Source: Clavibacter zhangzhiyongii (GTDB lineage Bacteria; Actinomycetota; Actinomycetes; Actinomycetales; Microbacteriaceae). From it: 64,000 nt of DNA. Each line of letters starts with the position of its first letter. Position 1 is the first letter of the stretch. The notes beneath the pieces are model-generated. The model searched no databases. It was not told the DNA's origin and was given only the letters and a program-made list of their open reading frames with translations. Positions 28,007 through 36,977 of this stretch are shown here, piece after piece. The DNA lies in NCBI RefSeq assembly GCF_014775655.1, contig NZ_CP061274.1:248001-312000 (forward strand), written 5' to 3'. The translations under genes and the position numbers were made by a program.

Positions 28007-29224
28007 GTGACCGCCGACGACGCCCTGGCCCCCCTGCACCCGACGACCGCCGCGCGCGTGGTCCGCGTCCTCGAGGGCCAGGGGATCGTCGACGGCCACG
28101 ACGACCTCGCCTGGGCGCTCCGCGAGCGCGCGGTGCGGGAGGGCGGGCCGAGCGCGTCCGTCGGCGACGACGTGCTCGCGCGCCTCGCCGTCGAGGACGC
28201 CGTGCCCGGGCTGCACACCGACCTGCCGCGCCTCGAGCGCGGCCGGGTCGCGGCGCAGTTCTGGTCGGTGTGGGTGCCCGACCTCCCGGGCGTCGACCCG
28301 GTGCGCTCCGCCATCGAGCAGGTGGACGTGGTGCGGCGGCTCGTCGCCGCGCACCCGGATCGGCTCGCGCTCGCCGTGACCGCCGACGACGTCGCGCGCG
28401 TCGTCGCGTCGGGCCGCATCGCGTCGCTGCTCGGCATGGAGGGCGGCCACTCGATCGGCGGCTCCCTCGGCGCGCTGCGCACGATGCGCGCGCTCGGCGT
28501 CCGCTACATGACGCTCACGCACAACGCGAACGTCGCGTGGGCCGACTCCGCGACCGACGCGCCCGTGCTGCACGGGCTGAGCGCCTCGGGGGAGCGCGTG
28601 GTGGCCGAGATGGAGCGGATCGGCATGGTCGTCGACCTCTCGCACGTGTCGGCCGACGTGATGCGGCACGCGCTGCGGATCGCCCGCCGACCGGTGCTGT
28701 TCTCCCACTCGGGCGCGCGGGCCGAGTGCGACGTGCCGCGCAACGTGCCCGACGACGTGCTCCAGTCGCTGCCCGCGAACGACGGCGTCTGCATGGCGAC
28801 GTTCGTGCCGCAGTTCGTGTCGCCCGCCGTGGCGGAGTGGCACGACGAGACGCTGATGCTCGCGATCGCGGAGGGCGTGGACCCGCGCGACCACGAGGGC
28901 GTGCAGGCCGTCGCCGCCCGGCGCCCGGGGGAGCGGCCGCGCGCGACGCTCGCCGACGTCGTGCGGCACGTGGAGCGGATCCGCGAGGTGGCCGGCCCCC
29001 GGCACGTGGGCCTCGGCGGCGACTACGACGGCGTCGACCGCACGCCCGACGGGCTCGAGGACGTCTCGCGCTACCCGGCGCTCATCGCGGCGCTCGCCGA
29101 GCGCGGCTGGTCGGACGACGACCTGCGGGCGCTCGCGGGCGGCAACGCGCTGCGGGTGCTGCGGGCCGCGGACGCCGACGACGAGGTGTCGCGCGGTCCG
29201 GCGGACGCGGGGCCGCTGGCGTGA
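28007..29224 (+). CDS. Membrane dipeptidase-like metallopeptidase (M19)
   Basis: A 405-residue M19 (renal dipeptidase) enzyme. Zinc ligands are visible as DGHDDL (His31, Asp33), the Glu in GMEGGHSIGG, the histidines in VDLSHVS and FSHSGAR, and Asp in GLGGDYDGVD. It cleaves dipeptides, with tolerance for D-residues in some homologues. No signal peptide or anchor is seen despite the family name. The GTG start lies 7 bases after the aldo/keto reductase stop. The next gene overlaps its stop by GTGA, so the three probably form an operon. Confidence 0.9.
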   Translation: MTADDALAPLHPTTAARVVRVLEGQGIVDGHDDLAWALRERAVREGGPSASVGDDVLARLAVEDAVPGLHTDLPRLERGRVAAQFWSVWVPDLPGVDPVRSAIEQVDVVRRLVAAHPDRLALAVTADDVARVVASGRIASLLGMEGGHSIGGSLGALRTMRALGVRYMTLTHNANVAWADSATDAPVLHGLSASGERVVAEMERIGMVVDLSHVSADVMRHALRIARRPVLFSHSGARAECDVPRNVPDDVLQSLPANDGVCMATFVPQFVSPAVAEWHDETLMLAIAEGVDPRDHEGVQAVAARRPGERPRATLADVVRHVERIREVAGPRHVGLGGDYDGVDRTPDGLEDVSRYPALIAALAERGWSDDDLRALAGGNALRVLRAADADDEVSRGPADAGPLA

Positions 29225-30072
29225 CGGGGGAGCCGGGCGCATCCGCGGCGCCGGCGGCCGCGTCCGTGCGCGGCATGGACCCGCGCGCCGCGGCCGCGCT
29301 GCTCGACGACCTGGCCGACCGCGGCTGGCCCGCGGATGCTCGGGAGCGGCACGGCGGCTGGCTCCTCCGCGCGGCCGGCGGCGTGACCAAGCGTGCCAAC
29401 TCGGCGCTCCCCGCCGGTCCCGTCGCCGACGCCGAGGGCGCGCTCGACGCGGTCGAGGCCTTCGCGCGCGCCCACGGGATCGCCCCCTGCGTGCAGGTGT
29501 CGCCCGCGTCGGAGCCGGCGGACCTCGCGGCGCGGCTGGCGGCGCGCGGCTACGCGGCCGAGGCGCGCACGCTCGTGCAGGTGGCCGACGCGCGCGCGGT
29601 GGCCGACCGGCTGGGGGACGCGTCGACGGATCCCGCGCTCGCGGTCACGGTCGCGGACGCGCCCGACGACGCCTGGCTCGACGCGTGGTGGAGCGTCGAC
29701 GGGCGCGGCGGATCCGCGGAGCTGTGGGTCGCGCGCGGGATCCTCGAGCGCGGCCCCGCCCTGTACGCCGCGGTCCGCGAGCGCGAGGCCGCCGCCGACG
29801 GATCCGCGCCCCGCGTCCTCGCGACCGCCCGGCTCGCGCTCGTCGACGGCTGGGGCGGCCTCTTCGCGGTCGCCACCCGGCCCGAGGCGCGGCGCCGCGG
29901 CCTGTCGCGCGCGGCCATGGGTGCCGTGGTGCGCGCCGGGCTCGACCGCGGGATCAGCGCGCTCTGGCTCCAGGTCGTCGAGGAGAACGCCGGCGCCCGC
30001 GCGCTCTACTCCGGGCTCGGCTTCGCGCCCGTCTCGCGCTACGCGTACTGGACGCGGCCCACCGCCGGCTGA
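29221..30072 (+). CDS. GNAT family N-acetyltransferase (two-domain)
   Basis: A 283-residue GNAT. The C-terminal half has VATRPEARRRGLSRAAMGAVVRAGL as acetyl-CoA loop and LWLQVVEENAGARALYSGLGFAPVSRYAYW as the terminal motif. The N-terminal half (GGWLLRAAGGVTKRANSALP) matches a degenerate first GNAT domain found in actinobacterial two-domain proteins. It overlaps the dipeptidase stop by 4 bases. The acceptor is unknown; a role in modifying products of the upstream peptidase is speculative. Confidence 0.82.
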   Translation: MTGEPGASAAPAAASVRGMDPRAAAALLDDLADRGWPADARERHGGWLLRAAGGVTKRANSALPAGPVADAEGALDAVEAFARAHGIAPCVQVSPASEPADLAARLAARGYAAEARTLVQVADARAVADRLGDASTDPALAVTVADAPDDAWLDAWWSVDGRGGSAELWVARGILERGPALYAAVREREAAADGSAPRVLATARLALVDGWGGLFAVATRPEARRRGLSRAAMGAVVRAGLDRGISALWLQVVEENAGARALYSGLGFAPVSRYAYWTRPTAG

Positions 30073-30105
30073 CCCGCGCGGCGTCGGGATCGGACCCCGC
30101 CGGGA

Positions 30106-31890
30106 TCAGACGCCGCCGCCCCCGCCTCCTCCACCGCCGCCGCCGGACGTGGTCCCTCCCGTGGATCCGCCGCTCGAGCTCGACCCCGAGTACGTGCCGT
30201 GCATGCTCGACGACACCGACCCGAGGCCGCTCGCGAAGGAGGCGGGGGCGAAGGGCGCGCTGCCGGAGTACCAGCCCGGCTCGCGCCGCTGGTGCTCGTA
30301 CCGGCGCCCGAGCTCGTCGGCCCACTCGCGCTCCAGGCCGAACATGGCGGCGTAGGGCAGCAGCTCCTCGGTGAGGCACAGCATGTCGCGGTCGTCGCGC
30401 GGGAGGTCGGTGCGCAGGGCGCCCTCGGGCGACTGCAGCATGCGGATCCGGTCGGCCTCGGCCAGCCGGATGAACTCCCGGAGCCCCGCGAGGTGGTCGC
30501 GCAGCGCGACGCCCCGCTCCGTGAGGGGGTGCTTCACGAGCGCGAGGATCGTCACGGCCAGCGCCAGCACGGCCGTCACCAGGAACGCGACCGTCACGAG
30601 CCCGCCGTACGCGCCCACGAGCGACAGCACCGCGAACGCGATGGCCGCCGCCATGCCGATCGACGCCGCGACGATGAGCAGCACGATCGGCCCCACGGGC
30701 ACGGGCTTCCGCAGCCCGTCCGCCACCGTGCGCTTCGCGACGCCCGCCATCACCTTCTGGATCCGCGTGGCCGCCTTCGCGTCCGTCCGCTTCAGCTCCA
30801 CCGCCGTGCCGGGCCCGCCGTCGCGGAAGACCGCGGCGACGAAGCGGCGCTCGTCGGGGTCGACGACGCGCGACGGATCCACCAGCTCCAGCGACGAGAC
30901 CGGGCCGAGCGTCGCGTCGCGCTGGAGGATCCGCACCGCGCCGCGCACCGCGAGGTCGAGCAGGAGCGCGGTGGTCGCGCGCCCCGCGTTGCCCGAGACC
31001 ACGGCGGAGACGAGCACGCCCACGCCCTCCGGGGCCTCGTACTCGGCGACGATCGTGCCGCGACCGGGCGCGTCCGACAGTCGGCGGCGGCGCAGCACGA
31101 CGGCGCCGACGGCGGCGGCCACGGCCAGCAGGGCACCTGCGAGCGAGAGCGCCGGCCACGGCGCCGCGAGGAACGAGGAGTCGCGCGGGGTGAACGTGCC
31201 GGGCTCGAAGCCGAGCGAGATGCTCAGGTTCTCGCGCGGGCCGAGGTCGACGACGCTCGCCGTGAAGCCCGCGTCGGTGCGCGTGATCTCCGCGGGCCCG
31301 TCCGCGCCGGCCGGACCGGAGGCGGCGTCCGCGCCGCCCGTGAGCCCGTCGAGGAGCGCCGGCGCGATCTCCACGGTCGCGGTCACGCGCTCGAACGGCT
31401 GCTGCCAGCCGAGGCCGTTGACGTCCCAGTAGAACTCGTCGGCGTCCGTGTCGCCGTAGGGGCGGATCACGTCGCGCTGCTCGTAGTCGATGACGTAGGT
31501 CTGCTCGCCGCGCACGTAGTCGTCGTCAGCGATGGTGAGCACGAGGGCGCCGTCGTCGGACTCGCTCTCGTACGCGCGCGGGTTCCCGGCGCCGTCCGTC
31601 ACGGAGATCACGCGGAGGCCGGTGGGGTGGCCGTCGTAGTCCTCGACGAGCTCGCGGCGGATCCCGCGGTTCTGGTCCTCGTCGGGGAACTCGGCCACGA
31701 GCGTCTCGGTGGTGCGGAGCACGGCGCGGCCGTCGGCGTCGGCGGACAGCCGGTAGAGGGCGTCGAAGGACCGGAAGGAGAAGTCGTCCACGTCGGCGTG
31801 CGCGGGCGCGGCGAGGCCGAGCGGGATCGCGAGCGCGGTCAGCAGCGCGGCGACGAGCGCGAGGCGGACGCGGGCGGCGCGCTCACGCAT
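30106..31890 (-). CDS. DUF2207 membrane protein with glycine-rich tail
   Basis: A 594-residue exported membrane protein. Signal peptide (LALVAALLTALAIPLGLAAPAHA), an extracellular DUF2207 beta domain (about 35-235), a transmembrane segment near 245-265, a cytoplasmic domain with two more membrane segments (about 400-450), and a tail SGGSTGGTTSGGGGGGGGG. DUF2207 proteins are widespread in Actinobacteria and have no established function. It overlaps the upstream 131-residue gene by 8 bases on the same strand. Confidence 0.85.
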   Translation of the reverse strand: MRERAARVRLALVAALLTALAIPLGLAAPAHADVDDFSFRSFDALYRLSADADGRAVLRTTETLVAEFPDEDQNRGIRRELVEDYDGHPTGLRVISVTDGAGNPRAYESESDDGALVLTIADDDYVRGEQTYVIDYEQRDVIRPYGDTDADEFYWDVNGLGWQQPFERVTATVEIAPALLDGLTGGADAASGPAGADGPAEITRTDAGFTASVVDLGPRENLSISLGFEPGTFTPRDSSFLAAPWPALSLAGALLAVAAAVGAVVLRRRRLSDAPGRGTIVAEYEAPEGVGVLVSAVVSGNAGRATTALLLDLAVRGAVRILQRDATLGPVSSLELVDPSRVVDPDERRFVAAVFRDGGPGTAVELKRTDAKAATRIQKVMAGVAKRTVADGLRKPVPVGPIVLLIVAASIGMAAAIAFAVLSLVGAYGGLVTVAFLVTAVLALAVTILALVKHPLTERGVALRDHLAGLREFIRLAEADRIRMLQSPEGALRTDLPRDDRDMLCLTEELLPYAAMFGLEREWADELGRRYEHQRREPGWYSGSAPFAPASFASGLGSVSSSMHGTYSGSSSSGGSTGGTTSGGGGGGGGGGGV

Positions 31891-32278
31891 CGGTCGCGTC
31901 CGTGCCCGTGCCGGTGCCGGTGCCGGTGCCCGGATCCGCGTCGACCCGCCGCCAGTCGGCGACGAAGTCCGCCACGCTCCGGGTCTCGAGGTCCAGCCGC
32001 ACGCGCTGGAGCAGGAGGTCGGCCTCGGCGAGGCTGCCGGCGTTCGTCCGCAGGACCTCGCGTCCCGTGTCGATGCGCCGGACGACCAGGTCCGACTCCC
32101 GGCCGAGGTCGCCCCCGTCGGCGCCGACGGCCGCGAGGGCGATCGCGCCGATCGCGCGCACCGCCTGCCGCACGGGCCGTCGCGGGCCGATCTCCAGCCG
32201 CGCCTCGAGGACCTCGGCGGCGACCGCCGGACCGGCGTCCCGTTCCCCGTCCCCGGCGGATGCGTCAGCGCTCGTCAT
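31883..32278 (-). CDS. Hypothetical protein co-encoded with DUF2207
   Basis: An unrecognised 131-residue protein. It is mostly helical and charged (EVLEARLEIGPRRPVRQAVRAIGAIALAAVG, then LLQRVRLDLETRSVADFVADW), with no signal or clear membrane helix. The C-terminus is a GTGTGTGTGTD run encoded by a tandem ggtgcc repeat. Its last 8 bases overlap the DUF2207 start, so translation is likely coupled and the two proteins may work together. The start at 32278 is chosen; an in-frame extension of 10 codons exists. Confidence 0.65.
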   Translation of the reverse strand: MTSADASAGDGERDAGPAVAAEVLEARLEIGPRRPVRQAVRAIGAIALAAVGADGGDLGRESDLVVRRIDTGREVLRTNAGSLAEADLLLQRVRLDLETRSVADFVADWRRVDADPGTGTGTGTGTDATDA

Positions 32279-32314
32279 CGTGCTCCCCTCGCGCGGCCCC
32301 CGCCGCATGTGGAG

Positions 32315-33733
32315 TCAACCACGGGATCCGGCCGCCAGCAGGGCTGCGGCGTCGGCCGCGAGGCCCGCGTACGCCGACTGCCGCTCCAGCCCCGACGCCT
32401 CGCGCGCGGCCGCCTGCACCACCACGGTCCACGCATCGTCGCCGCGCTCCACGAGGTGCGCCAGCGCGAGGGTGCCCACCGAGCTGCCGCCCTTGAACGC
32501 CACGTGGTCGAACCGCTCGGGCTCCGGCAGGCCGGGGTTCGCCGCGAGGATCCCGCGCACGGGCTCCCCGGCGGGCGTCGCCGCGAGCTCGGCGAGGCGC
32601 ACGTGCGCGCGGGCGATGTCGTCGGGCGTCGCGAACCAGTCGGCGCCGTCGGTCCACGCGACGTCGGCGACGGCGCTGACGGGCAGGTCGAGGGCGCCGC
32701 CCGGCAGCCCGTCGAGGAGCGCGCGGCGCTCGTCGGCGTCGGCGTCCGCCCAGCGGGCGCGCAGCGCGCCGTCGTCCTGCCAGCCGACGCGGAAGAGGTC
32801 GCGCGTGGTCATGAGCGGCACGTTCCGCGGCGGATCCGAGTGGCCGAGGTCCGCGAGCGCCGCCTCGACGGCCTCCCGCCCGAGCGCCCGGATGAGCATG
32901 TCGGTGGCCGTGTTGTCGCTGAGGGAGATCATCTTGCCTGCCGACTCGCGCACGCTCACGACCGTGCCGGTCGGGGCGTCCTGCAGCTCGCCGGAGGGGA
33001 GGCTGCGCACGTCGTCGGTGACGGTGAGCGGGTCGTCCCAGCCGATGCGCCCGTCCTCCACGGCCCGCACGAGCGCGCCGAGCACGTAGAGCTTGACGAT
33101 GGATCCGACGGGCCGCGCATCGGTCGCGGCCACGCCCTCCGGCAGCACCTGCAGGATCCGCTCGCCGAGCGCCCCGTCGGCGACGCGCGTGACCGTGAGC
33201 GAGACGTCGCCGCCGAGCGCCGACGCCTGCTCCTCGAGCTCCGCCCAGCTGGTCGCGGGCTCCCGGTCGGGCTCCGGCTCGCCGAAGAACAGGCCCTCGA
33301 TGAGGCCGTCGGCGTCGACCGCGACCTGCATGTCGAACGTCCCGGCGTCGGCGCTCACGATGGTGGTGACCGACTGCCCGTCCTGCTCCTCGTGCGCGGT
33401 CGGGGTCCACGGGCGGCCCTCGCGCACCTGCTCGAGCACGCCGGCGAGCTCCTCCGCGGGCGCCGCGTCGAGCATCACCTGCGCCAGGCGCTCGCCGGTC
33501 TCCTGCACGGGGACGGCGTCCTCCGCGTTCACCGTGTCGAGGAGCCACTGCGCCTGCTGGCCGACCACCGAGCCCGGCAGCACCACGGGCTCGGCGACGG
33601 GCGCGTCCGCGGCGGGATCCGCGGGAGGAGCGGAGCAGGCGGACGCGAGCGCCGTGACGGCGGCCACCGCGAGGGCGATCGCCGTGCGGGCCGGGCGGGA
33701 TGGACGGGTCGGTCGGTGCGGTGACGGGGCCAT
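32315..33733 (-). CDS. Class A beta-lactamase-like lipoprotein
   Basis: A 472-residue exported protein with signal peptide ending LASAC and an N-terminal region of about 150 residues unlike beta-lactamases. A serine beta-lactamase fold follows: GSIVK (SxxK), LSDNTAT (SDN) and FKGGSSVG (KTG equivalent KGG). The architecture resembles mycobacterial LpqF-type lipoproteins. It could be a D,D-peptidase or esterase; resistance activity should not be assumed, as the Omega-loop glutamate motif is not evident. Confidence 0.82.
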   Translation of the reverse strand: MAPSPHRPTRPSRPARTAIALAVAAVTALASACSAPPADPAADAPVAEPVVLPGSVVGQQAQWLLDTVNAEDAVPVQETGERLAQVMLDAAPAEELAGVLEQVREGRPWTPTAHEEQDGQSVTTIVSADAGTFDMQVAVDADGLIEGLFFGEPEPDREPATSWAELEEQASALGGDVSLTVTRVADGALGERILQVLPEGVAATDARPVGSIVKLYVLGALVRAVEDGRIGWDDPLTVTDDVRSLPSGELQDAPTGTVVSVRESAGKMISLSDNTATDMLIRALGREAVEAALADLGHSDPPRNVPLMTTRDLFRVGWQDDGALRARWADADADERRALLDGLPGGALDLPVSAVADVAWTDGADWFATPDDIARAHVRLAELAATPAGEPVRGILAANPGLPEPERFDHVAFKGGSSVGTLALAHLVERGDDAWTVVVQAAAREASGLERQSAYAGLAADAAALLAAGSRG

Positions 33734-33750
33734 GCCCCCATCCGACCGGA

Positions 33751-33802
33751 ACGGGGCCGCCCGGGCGTCCCCCAGGAGGGGGAATCGTCCGGACGGCCCC
33801 GT
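33751..33802. terminator. Terminator hairpin after the DUF1906 gene
   Basis: acggggccgcccgg (33751-33764) pairs with ccggacggccccgt (33789-33802), with one G:T wobble. It lies just downstream of the DUF1906 stop on the minus strand and upstream of the beta-lactamase-like gene. Confidence 0.7.
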
Positions 33803-33826
33803 GTCGGTCGTCGCGTCGGGTGCGGA

Positions 33827-35056
33827 TCAGCCGCGCGGCTGGACCCGGCTCTGGCCCGGGTCGCGGCCGGACACGACGTTCGTGTCGACGTCGAACGCCT
33901 GGTCGCCCTCGCCGACGCTGTGCTCGAGGATCTGGTCGAACGCCCAGTTCTCCGGGATGCGCGCACCGAGGTTCGCGCCCCACCCGGTGGACATGTCGGC
34001 CACGTAGCTGAGCTCGGTGAGGTGCGCGGCCGCGAGGTTCGCGCAGATGCGGCGGCCGGCGTAGACGCCCACCCGGTACGCGCTGCCGCGGCGCTTCAGC
34101 TCGGCGTGGATGCCGCGGAAGTACGGCTGGAGGTAGGTCTCGACCTCGGTGGGCGTGGCGTCGAAGTCGATGGCGTAGTAGATGACCGTGCCGGGCAGGA
34201 AGCCGAGGCGGGTCGCGGCGTCGACGGCCCGGCCGGCCGCGCGCACGCCGAGGTTGTACGAGAAGTACGTGGTGTCGGTGCCGCCCTCCTGGAAGATCGG
34301 GAAGACCTTGAGGCCGCCGGCGAAGATGGCCTGCAGCTCGCCGTCCTGGATCCGCTTCGCCAGCGCGTCCGGCCGGTCGGAGTCGGTGAGGTAGCGGCCG
34401 ACGACCGTGAAGCCGGCGTCGCGGAGGGTCTTCGCCCGGGCGGCGTCGATGACGGCGATGCCGTCGACCGCCGCGCCGGGACGCGTCGGGTCGCCGTTGC
34501 TCGCGAGCAGCGCGGCCCAGGTGCGGTAGTCGCCCACGCCCGTCTCTGGCAGGGCGACGGTGCGCTGGAACTGCGAGAGGCGCGTGGCCTGCTCGGCGGA
34601 GAACCGACCGTCGACGGGGCCGTCCCATGTGCTCATGACCACGAGCGAGGCCTGCAGGAGGTGGCCGAGGTAGCCGGTGGTGTCGGCGGATCCGACGGTG
34701 AGGGCCGGCTGCTTCTGCAGGGTGCTGCGCGTCAGCGGGCCGAAGGCGCCGTTGGCGGTCGTCTCGGCGATGCCGATCTCGAGCTGCAGCGCGTGGATGA
34801 GCGCCTTGTGGGCGTCGCCGGTCCAGACGCCGTCGGTCGTGACGACGGGGAAGCCGGCGCGGGTGCCGTAGCGGGCGACCAGCTGCTGCTGGATCTCGCG
34901 CACGATCGGGCGCCCGTTGGACGCCAGGGGCGCCGACGCGGGGGTGGCGGGTGCAGCGGGCGCGGCCTCGTCGGCGTGCGCCGGGCCTGCGGCGAGCAGG
35001 GTGACGGGGACGGCGGCGAGTGCGCCGCCCAGGACGGAGCGTCGGGACAGGTTCAT
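33827..35056 (-). CDS. Tat-exported DUF1906 (glycoside hydrolase-like) protein with peptidoglycan-binding repeats
   Basis: A 409-residue secreted protein. MNLSRRSVLGGALAAVPV is a twin-arginine signal. Two peptidoglycan-binding-like modules follow (about 50-120 and 120-170: VVTTDGVWTGDAHKAL, GPVDGRFSAEQATRLSQFQ). Then a DUF1906/Rv2525c-like barrel (GIAVIDAARAKTLRDAGFTVVGRYL, YYAIDFDATPTEVETY, YRVGVYAGRRICANL), related to GH25 lysozymes. The Asp in YAIDFD sits where GH25 enzymes keep a catalytic acid. GGAGG precedes the ATG at 35056. Likely acts at the cell wall; activity of this family is unproven. Confidence 0.83.
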   Translation of the reverse strand: MNLSRRSVLGGALAAVPVTLLAAGPAHADEAAPAAPATPASAPLASNGRPIVREIQQQLVARYGTRAGFPVVTTDGVWTGDAHKALIHALQLEIGIAETTANGAFGPLTRSTLQKQPALTVGSADTTGYLGHLLQASLVVMSTWDGPVDGRFSAEQATRLSQFQRTVALPETGVGDYRTWAALLASNGDPTRPGAAVDGIAVIDAARAKTLRDAGFTVVGRYLTDSDRPDALAKRIQDGELQAIFAGGLKVFPIFQEGGTDTTYFSYNLGVRAAGRAVDAATRLGFLPGTVIYYAIDFDATPTEVETYLQPYFRGIHAELKRRGSAYRVGVYAGRRICANLAAAHLTELSYVADMSTGWGANLGARIPENWAFDQILEHSVGEGDQAFDVDTNVVSGRDPGQSRVQPRG

Positions 35057-35255
35057 CGGTGGGCCTCCCATGCCGGTCCGACGGGTCGACCGGTCCGCAG
35101 GGCGGCACGGTCGTCCGGGGGACGGCGGTCTGCGGTTGTCCGTGGGCCGGATGGCGACGCGTGGTGCCGCCAGGCCGAGCGGGCGTGAACGGTCACCGTA
35201 GGCGAGCGGCGGCGCCGACGGCTCCGGGCGTCCACAGGCAGCGCCGTGCGGCGGG

Positions 35256-35708
35256 TCAGTCCGACGCGGAGGCGGAGGCGCCGGGTGCGGCGGATCCGTC
35301 CCGGTCGTCGCCGCGGTCGCCCGGCCGCATGCGGTCGCGCGCGTGGTGCAGCGTGTCCGTCGGCACGGGCGGCACGCCGCGCGAGAGCCGGGCGATCCCG
35401 AGCCGCACGACGACCGCGGTCGCGAGCGCGAAGAGCGCCAGCGCGATGAGCGCGGACGCCCACAGCGGCAGCGCGAGCAGGAGGAGCGCCACGACCAGCG
35501 TGGCGAGCAGCCCGAGGGAGACGAGCGCGAGGGCGACGCCCGCGCCGAGCAGGATCGCGCCCGTCCGCGCGGATCGGGCGCGCTCGCCGATCTCGCGCTT
35601 GGCGGAGTCGATCTCGGCGCGCACGGCGCGGAGCAGGGGGTCGACGGCCTTCTGGGCGAAGGACCCGCCGAGCCAGCCGCCGCGGGAGGGGCTGTCGTCG
35701 TCGGTCAT
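35256..35708 (-). CDS. Actinobacterial Holin-X/DUF1469-type membrane protein
   Basis: A 150-residue protein with an amphipathic N-terminus (LLRAVRAEIDSAKREIGERA), two membrane helices (AILLGAGVALALVSLGLLATLVV and ALPLWASALIALALFALATAVVV) and a polar Asp/Arg-rich tail. This layout matches the so-called phage holin family/Holin-X proteins found on actinobacterial chromosomes next to envelope-stress genes. There are no phage genes nearby. It is separated from the upstream AmaP-like gene by a strong terminator, so it may have its own promoter. Confidence 0.75.
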   Translation of the reverse strand: MTDDDSPSRGGWLGGSFAQKAVDPLLRAVRAEIDSAKREIGERARSARTGAILLGAGVALALVSLGLLATLVVALLLLALPLWASALIALALFALATAVVVRLGIARLSRGVPPVPTDTLHHARDRMRPGDRGDDRDGSAAPGASASASD

Positions 35709-35745
35709 GGTGCGTCTCGTTCCGTCGGTGGTGCAGGGATGGGGA

Positions 35746-35790
35746 CGGCCGCCCCGGTCCGGATCGCGGGGATCCGGACCGGGGCGGCCG
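35746..35790. terminator. Strong terminator after the AmaP-like gene
   Basis: The arms 35746-35765 and 35771-35790 are a perfect 20-bp inverted repeat with a 5-base loop, seven bases beyond the AmaP-like stop. It is one of the most stable hairpins in the window. Confidence 0.85.
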
Positions 35791-35796
35791 CGGGGA

Positions 35797-36402
35797 TCAG
35801 GCGAGTCGCGTCTCGCTCGACATGCTCGAGCGCAGCCCGCCGGTGATCTGGATGACGACCGGCACCTCGGCGCCGAGCACCGCGTCGAGCCGTCCCACGG
35901 CCTCGTCGACCGTGCGGCGCACCGCGACGGGCGAGACGCCGCGTCGGGCGACCGCGGTGACGCGCAGCGTGCGGGTGCGCTTCACCTCGAACGCCGTCAC
36001 GTCGACCGAGACGATCGCCGGGTCGTCGTGCAGCGCGTCGACGAGCAGCTGCTCGGCGACCTTGGCGTCGATGACGACGGATCCGCCCGTGGGCGTCGAC
36101 GCGTCGCGCCCGCCCTCGAGCCGCACGAGCGTCCCGGTGCGGCCGTGCCCCTGACGGAGCGCGAACCACGCCAGGACCACGATGAGCACGAGCGCGGCGA
36201 GCGCGACGACCCAGAGGATCCACGGCTGGCCGCCGGAGAGCGCGTCGCCCACCGGCTGCTCCGCGTCGGACGCGGCGCCGGAGACGGTGGACCGGACGTC
36301 CGGCAGCAGGCTGCCCGCGCCCAGGGCGACGCCGACCGCGATCAGGACGAGCCCGACCACGATGACGAGGAGGCGGTTGAGCGCCCGGTTCGTGCTGGTC
36401 AT
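35797..36402 (-). CDS. AmaP-like envelope stress membrane anchor
   Basis: A 201-residue membrane protein with two helices (LLVIVVGLVLIAVGVALGAGSLL and ILWVVALAALVLIVVLAWFALR), then an Asp23-like alpha/beta domain (VVIDAKVAEQLLVDALHDDPAIVSVDVTAFEV). In Firmicutes, AmaP tethers Asp23 to the membrane, and this gene occupies the same role by layout. It overlaps the upstream DUF6286 gene by 4 bases and is the last gene before a strong terminator. Confidence 0.78.
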   Translation of the reverse strand: MTSTNRALNRLLVIVVGLVLIAVGVALGAGSLLPDVRSTVSGAASDAEQPVGDALSGGQPWILWVVALAALVLIVVLAWFALRQGHGRTGTLVRLEGGRDASTPTGGSVVIDAKVAEQLLVDALHDDPAIVSVDVTAFEVKRTRTLRVTAVARRGVSPVAVRRTVDEAVGRLDAVLGAEVPVVIQITGGLRSSMSSETRLA

Positions 36403-36977
36403 GCGCCCACCTTCCCGTCCTTCGCGAGCGTCACCTTGGCGGTGAGCGCGGGCGTGCAGTCGTATCCCGCGAGCTCCGCGCGGACGGCCTCCTCGATCGC
36501 GGCCCTGTCCGGCGTGTAGCCCGAGGAGGGCGTGAGGCGGACGAGGGCACGGCGCTTGGAGACGGACACGTCGACCTGGTCGGGCGACACGTCGCCCGCG
36601 TGGCTGGCCGTGAGGGCGAGCGAGCGGGCGATCACGCGGTCGTCGACGACGGCCGCGGTGCGTCCGATGCTCGCGCCGCGACGGCCGCGGCCGCCGGGCG
36701 CGATGCCCACGATGACGAGGATCAGCCCGACGAGCGCCACGACCGCGCCGATCGCGACGAGCGCGCCGGCCGGCGCGGACGCCGCCTGCAGCGCCGACGA
36801 CGCGAGGTCGGCGGGCGCGAGCAGCAGCGGCGCGACGCCGAGCGCCGCGAGCACCGCCTCGGTGCCGAGCCAGGCGAGCACGAGGATCAGCAGCACGGCG
36901 ATCGTGATGGCGATGCCCGCGCGCGACGAGTGCGTCTCCCGCCGCACGAGGCGGCGGTACGTGCTCTCGGTGCTCAT
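36399..36977 (-). CDS. DUF6286-type membrane protein of the Asp23 cluster
   Basis: A 192-residue protein with two hydrophobic helices (ITIAVLLILVLAWLGTEAVLAAL and LVAIGAVVALVGLILVIVGI) and a C-terminal alpha/beta domain (AVVDDRVIARSLALTASHAG...VRLTPSSGYTPDRAAIEEAVRAEL) resembling the Asp23 fold. ATGA overlaps on both sides link it to its neighbours. Function is not established. It is probably a second membrane component of the envelope-stress complex. Confidence 0.75.
   Translation of the reverse strand: MSTESTYRRLVRRETHSSRAGIAITIAVLLILVLAWLGTEAVLAALGVAPLLLAPADLASSALQAASAPAGALVAIGAVVALVGLILVIVGIAPGGRGRRGASIGRTAAVVDDRVIARSLALTASHAGDVSPDQVDVSVSKRRALVRLTPSSGYTPDRAAIEEAVRAELAGYDCTPALTAKVTLAKDGKVGA

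Noticed and set aside
32315-33733. Antibiotic-resistance beta-lactamase
   Set aside because: SxxK and SDN are present, but the long N-terminal domain and lipoprotein signal fit LpqF-like cell-envelope proteins. No resistance claim is justified.
35256-35708. Phage holin annotation as evidence of a prophage
   Set aside because: No terminase, capsid, integrase or lysin is nearby, and Holin-X proteins are common chromosomal membrane proteins in Actinobacteria.
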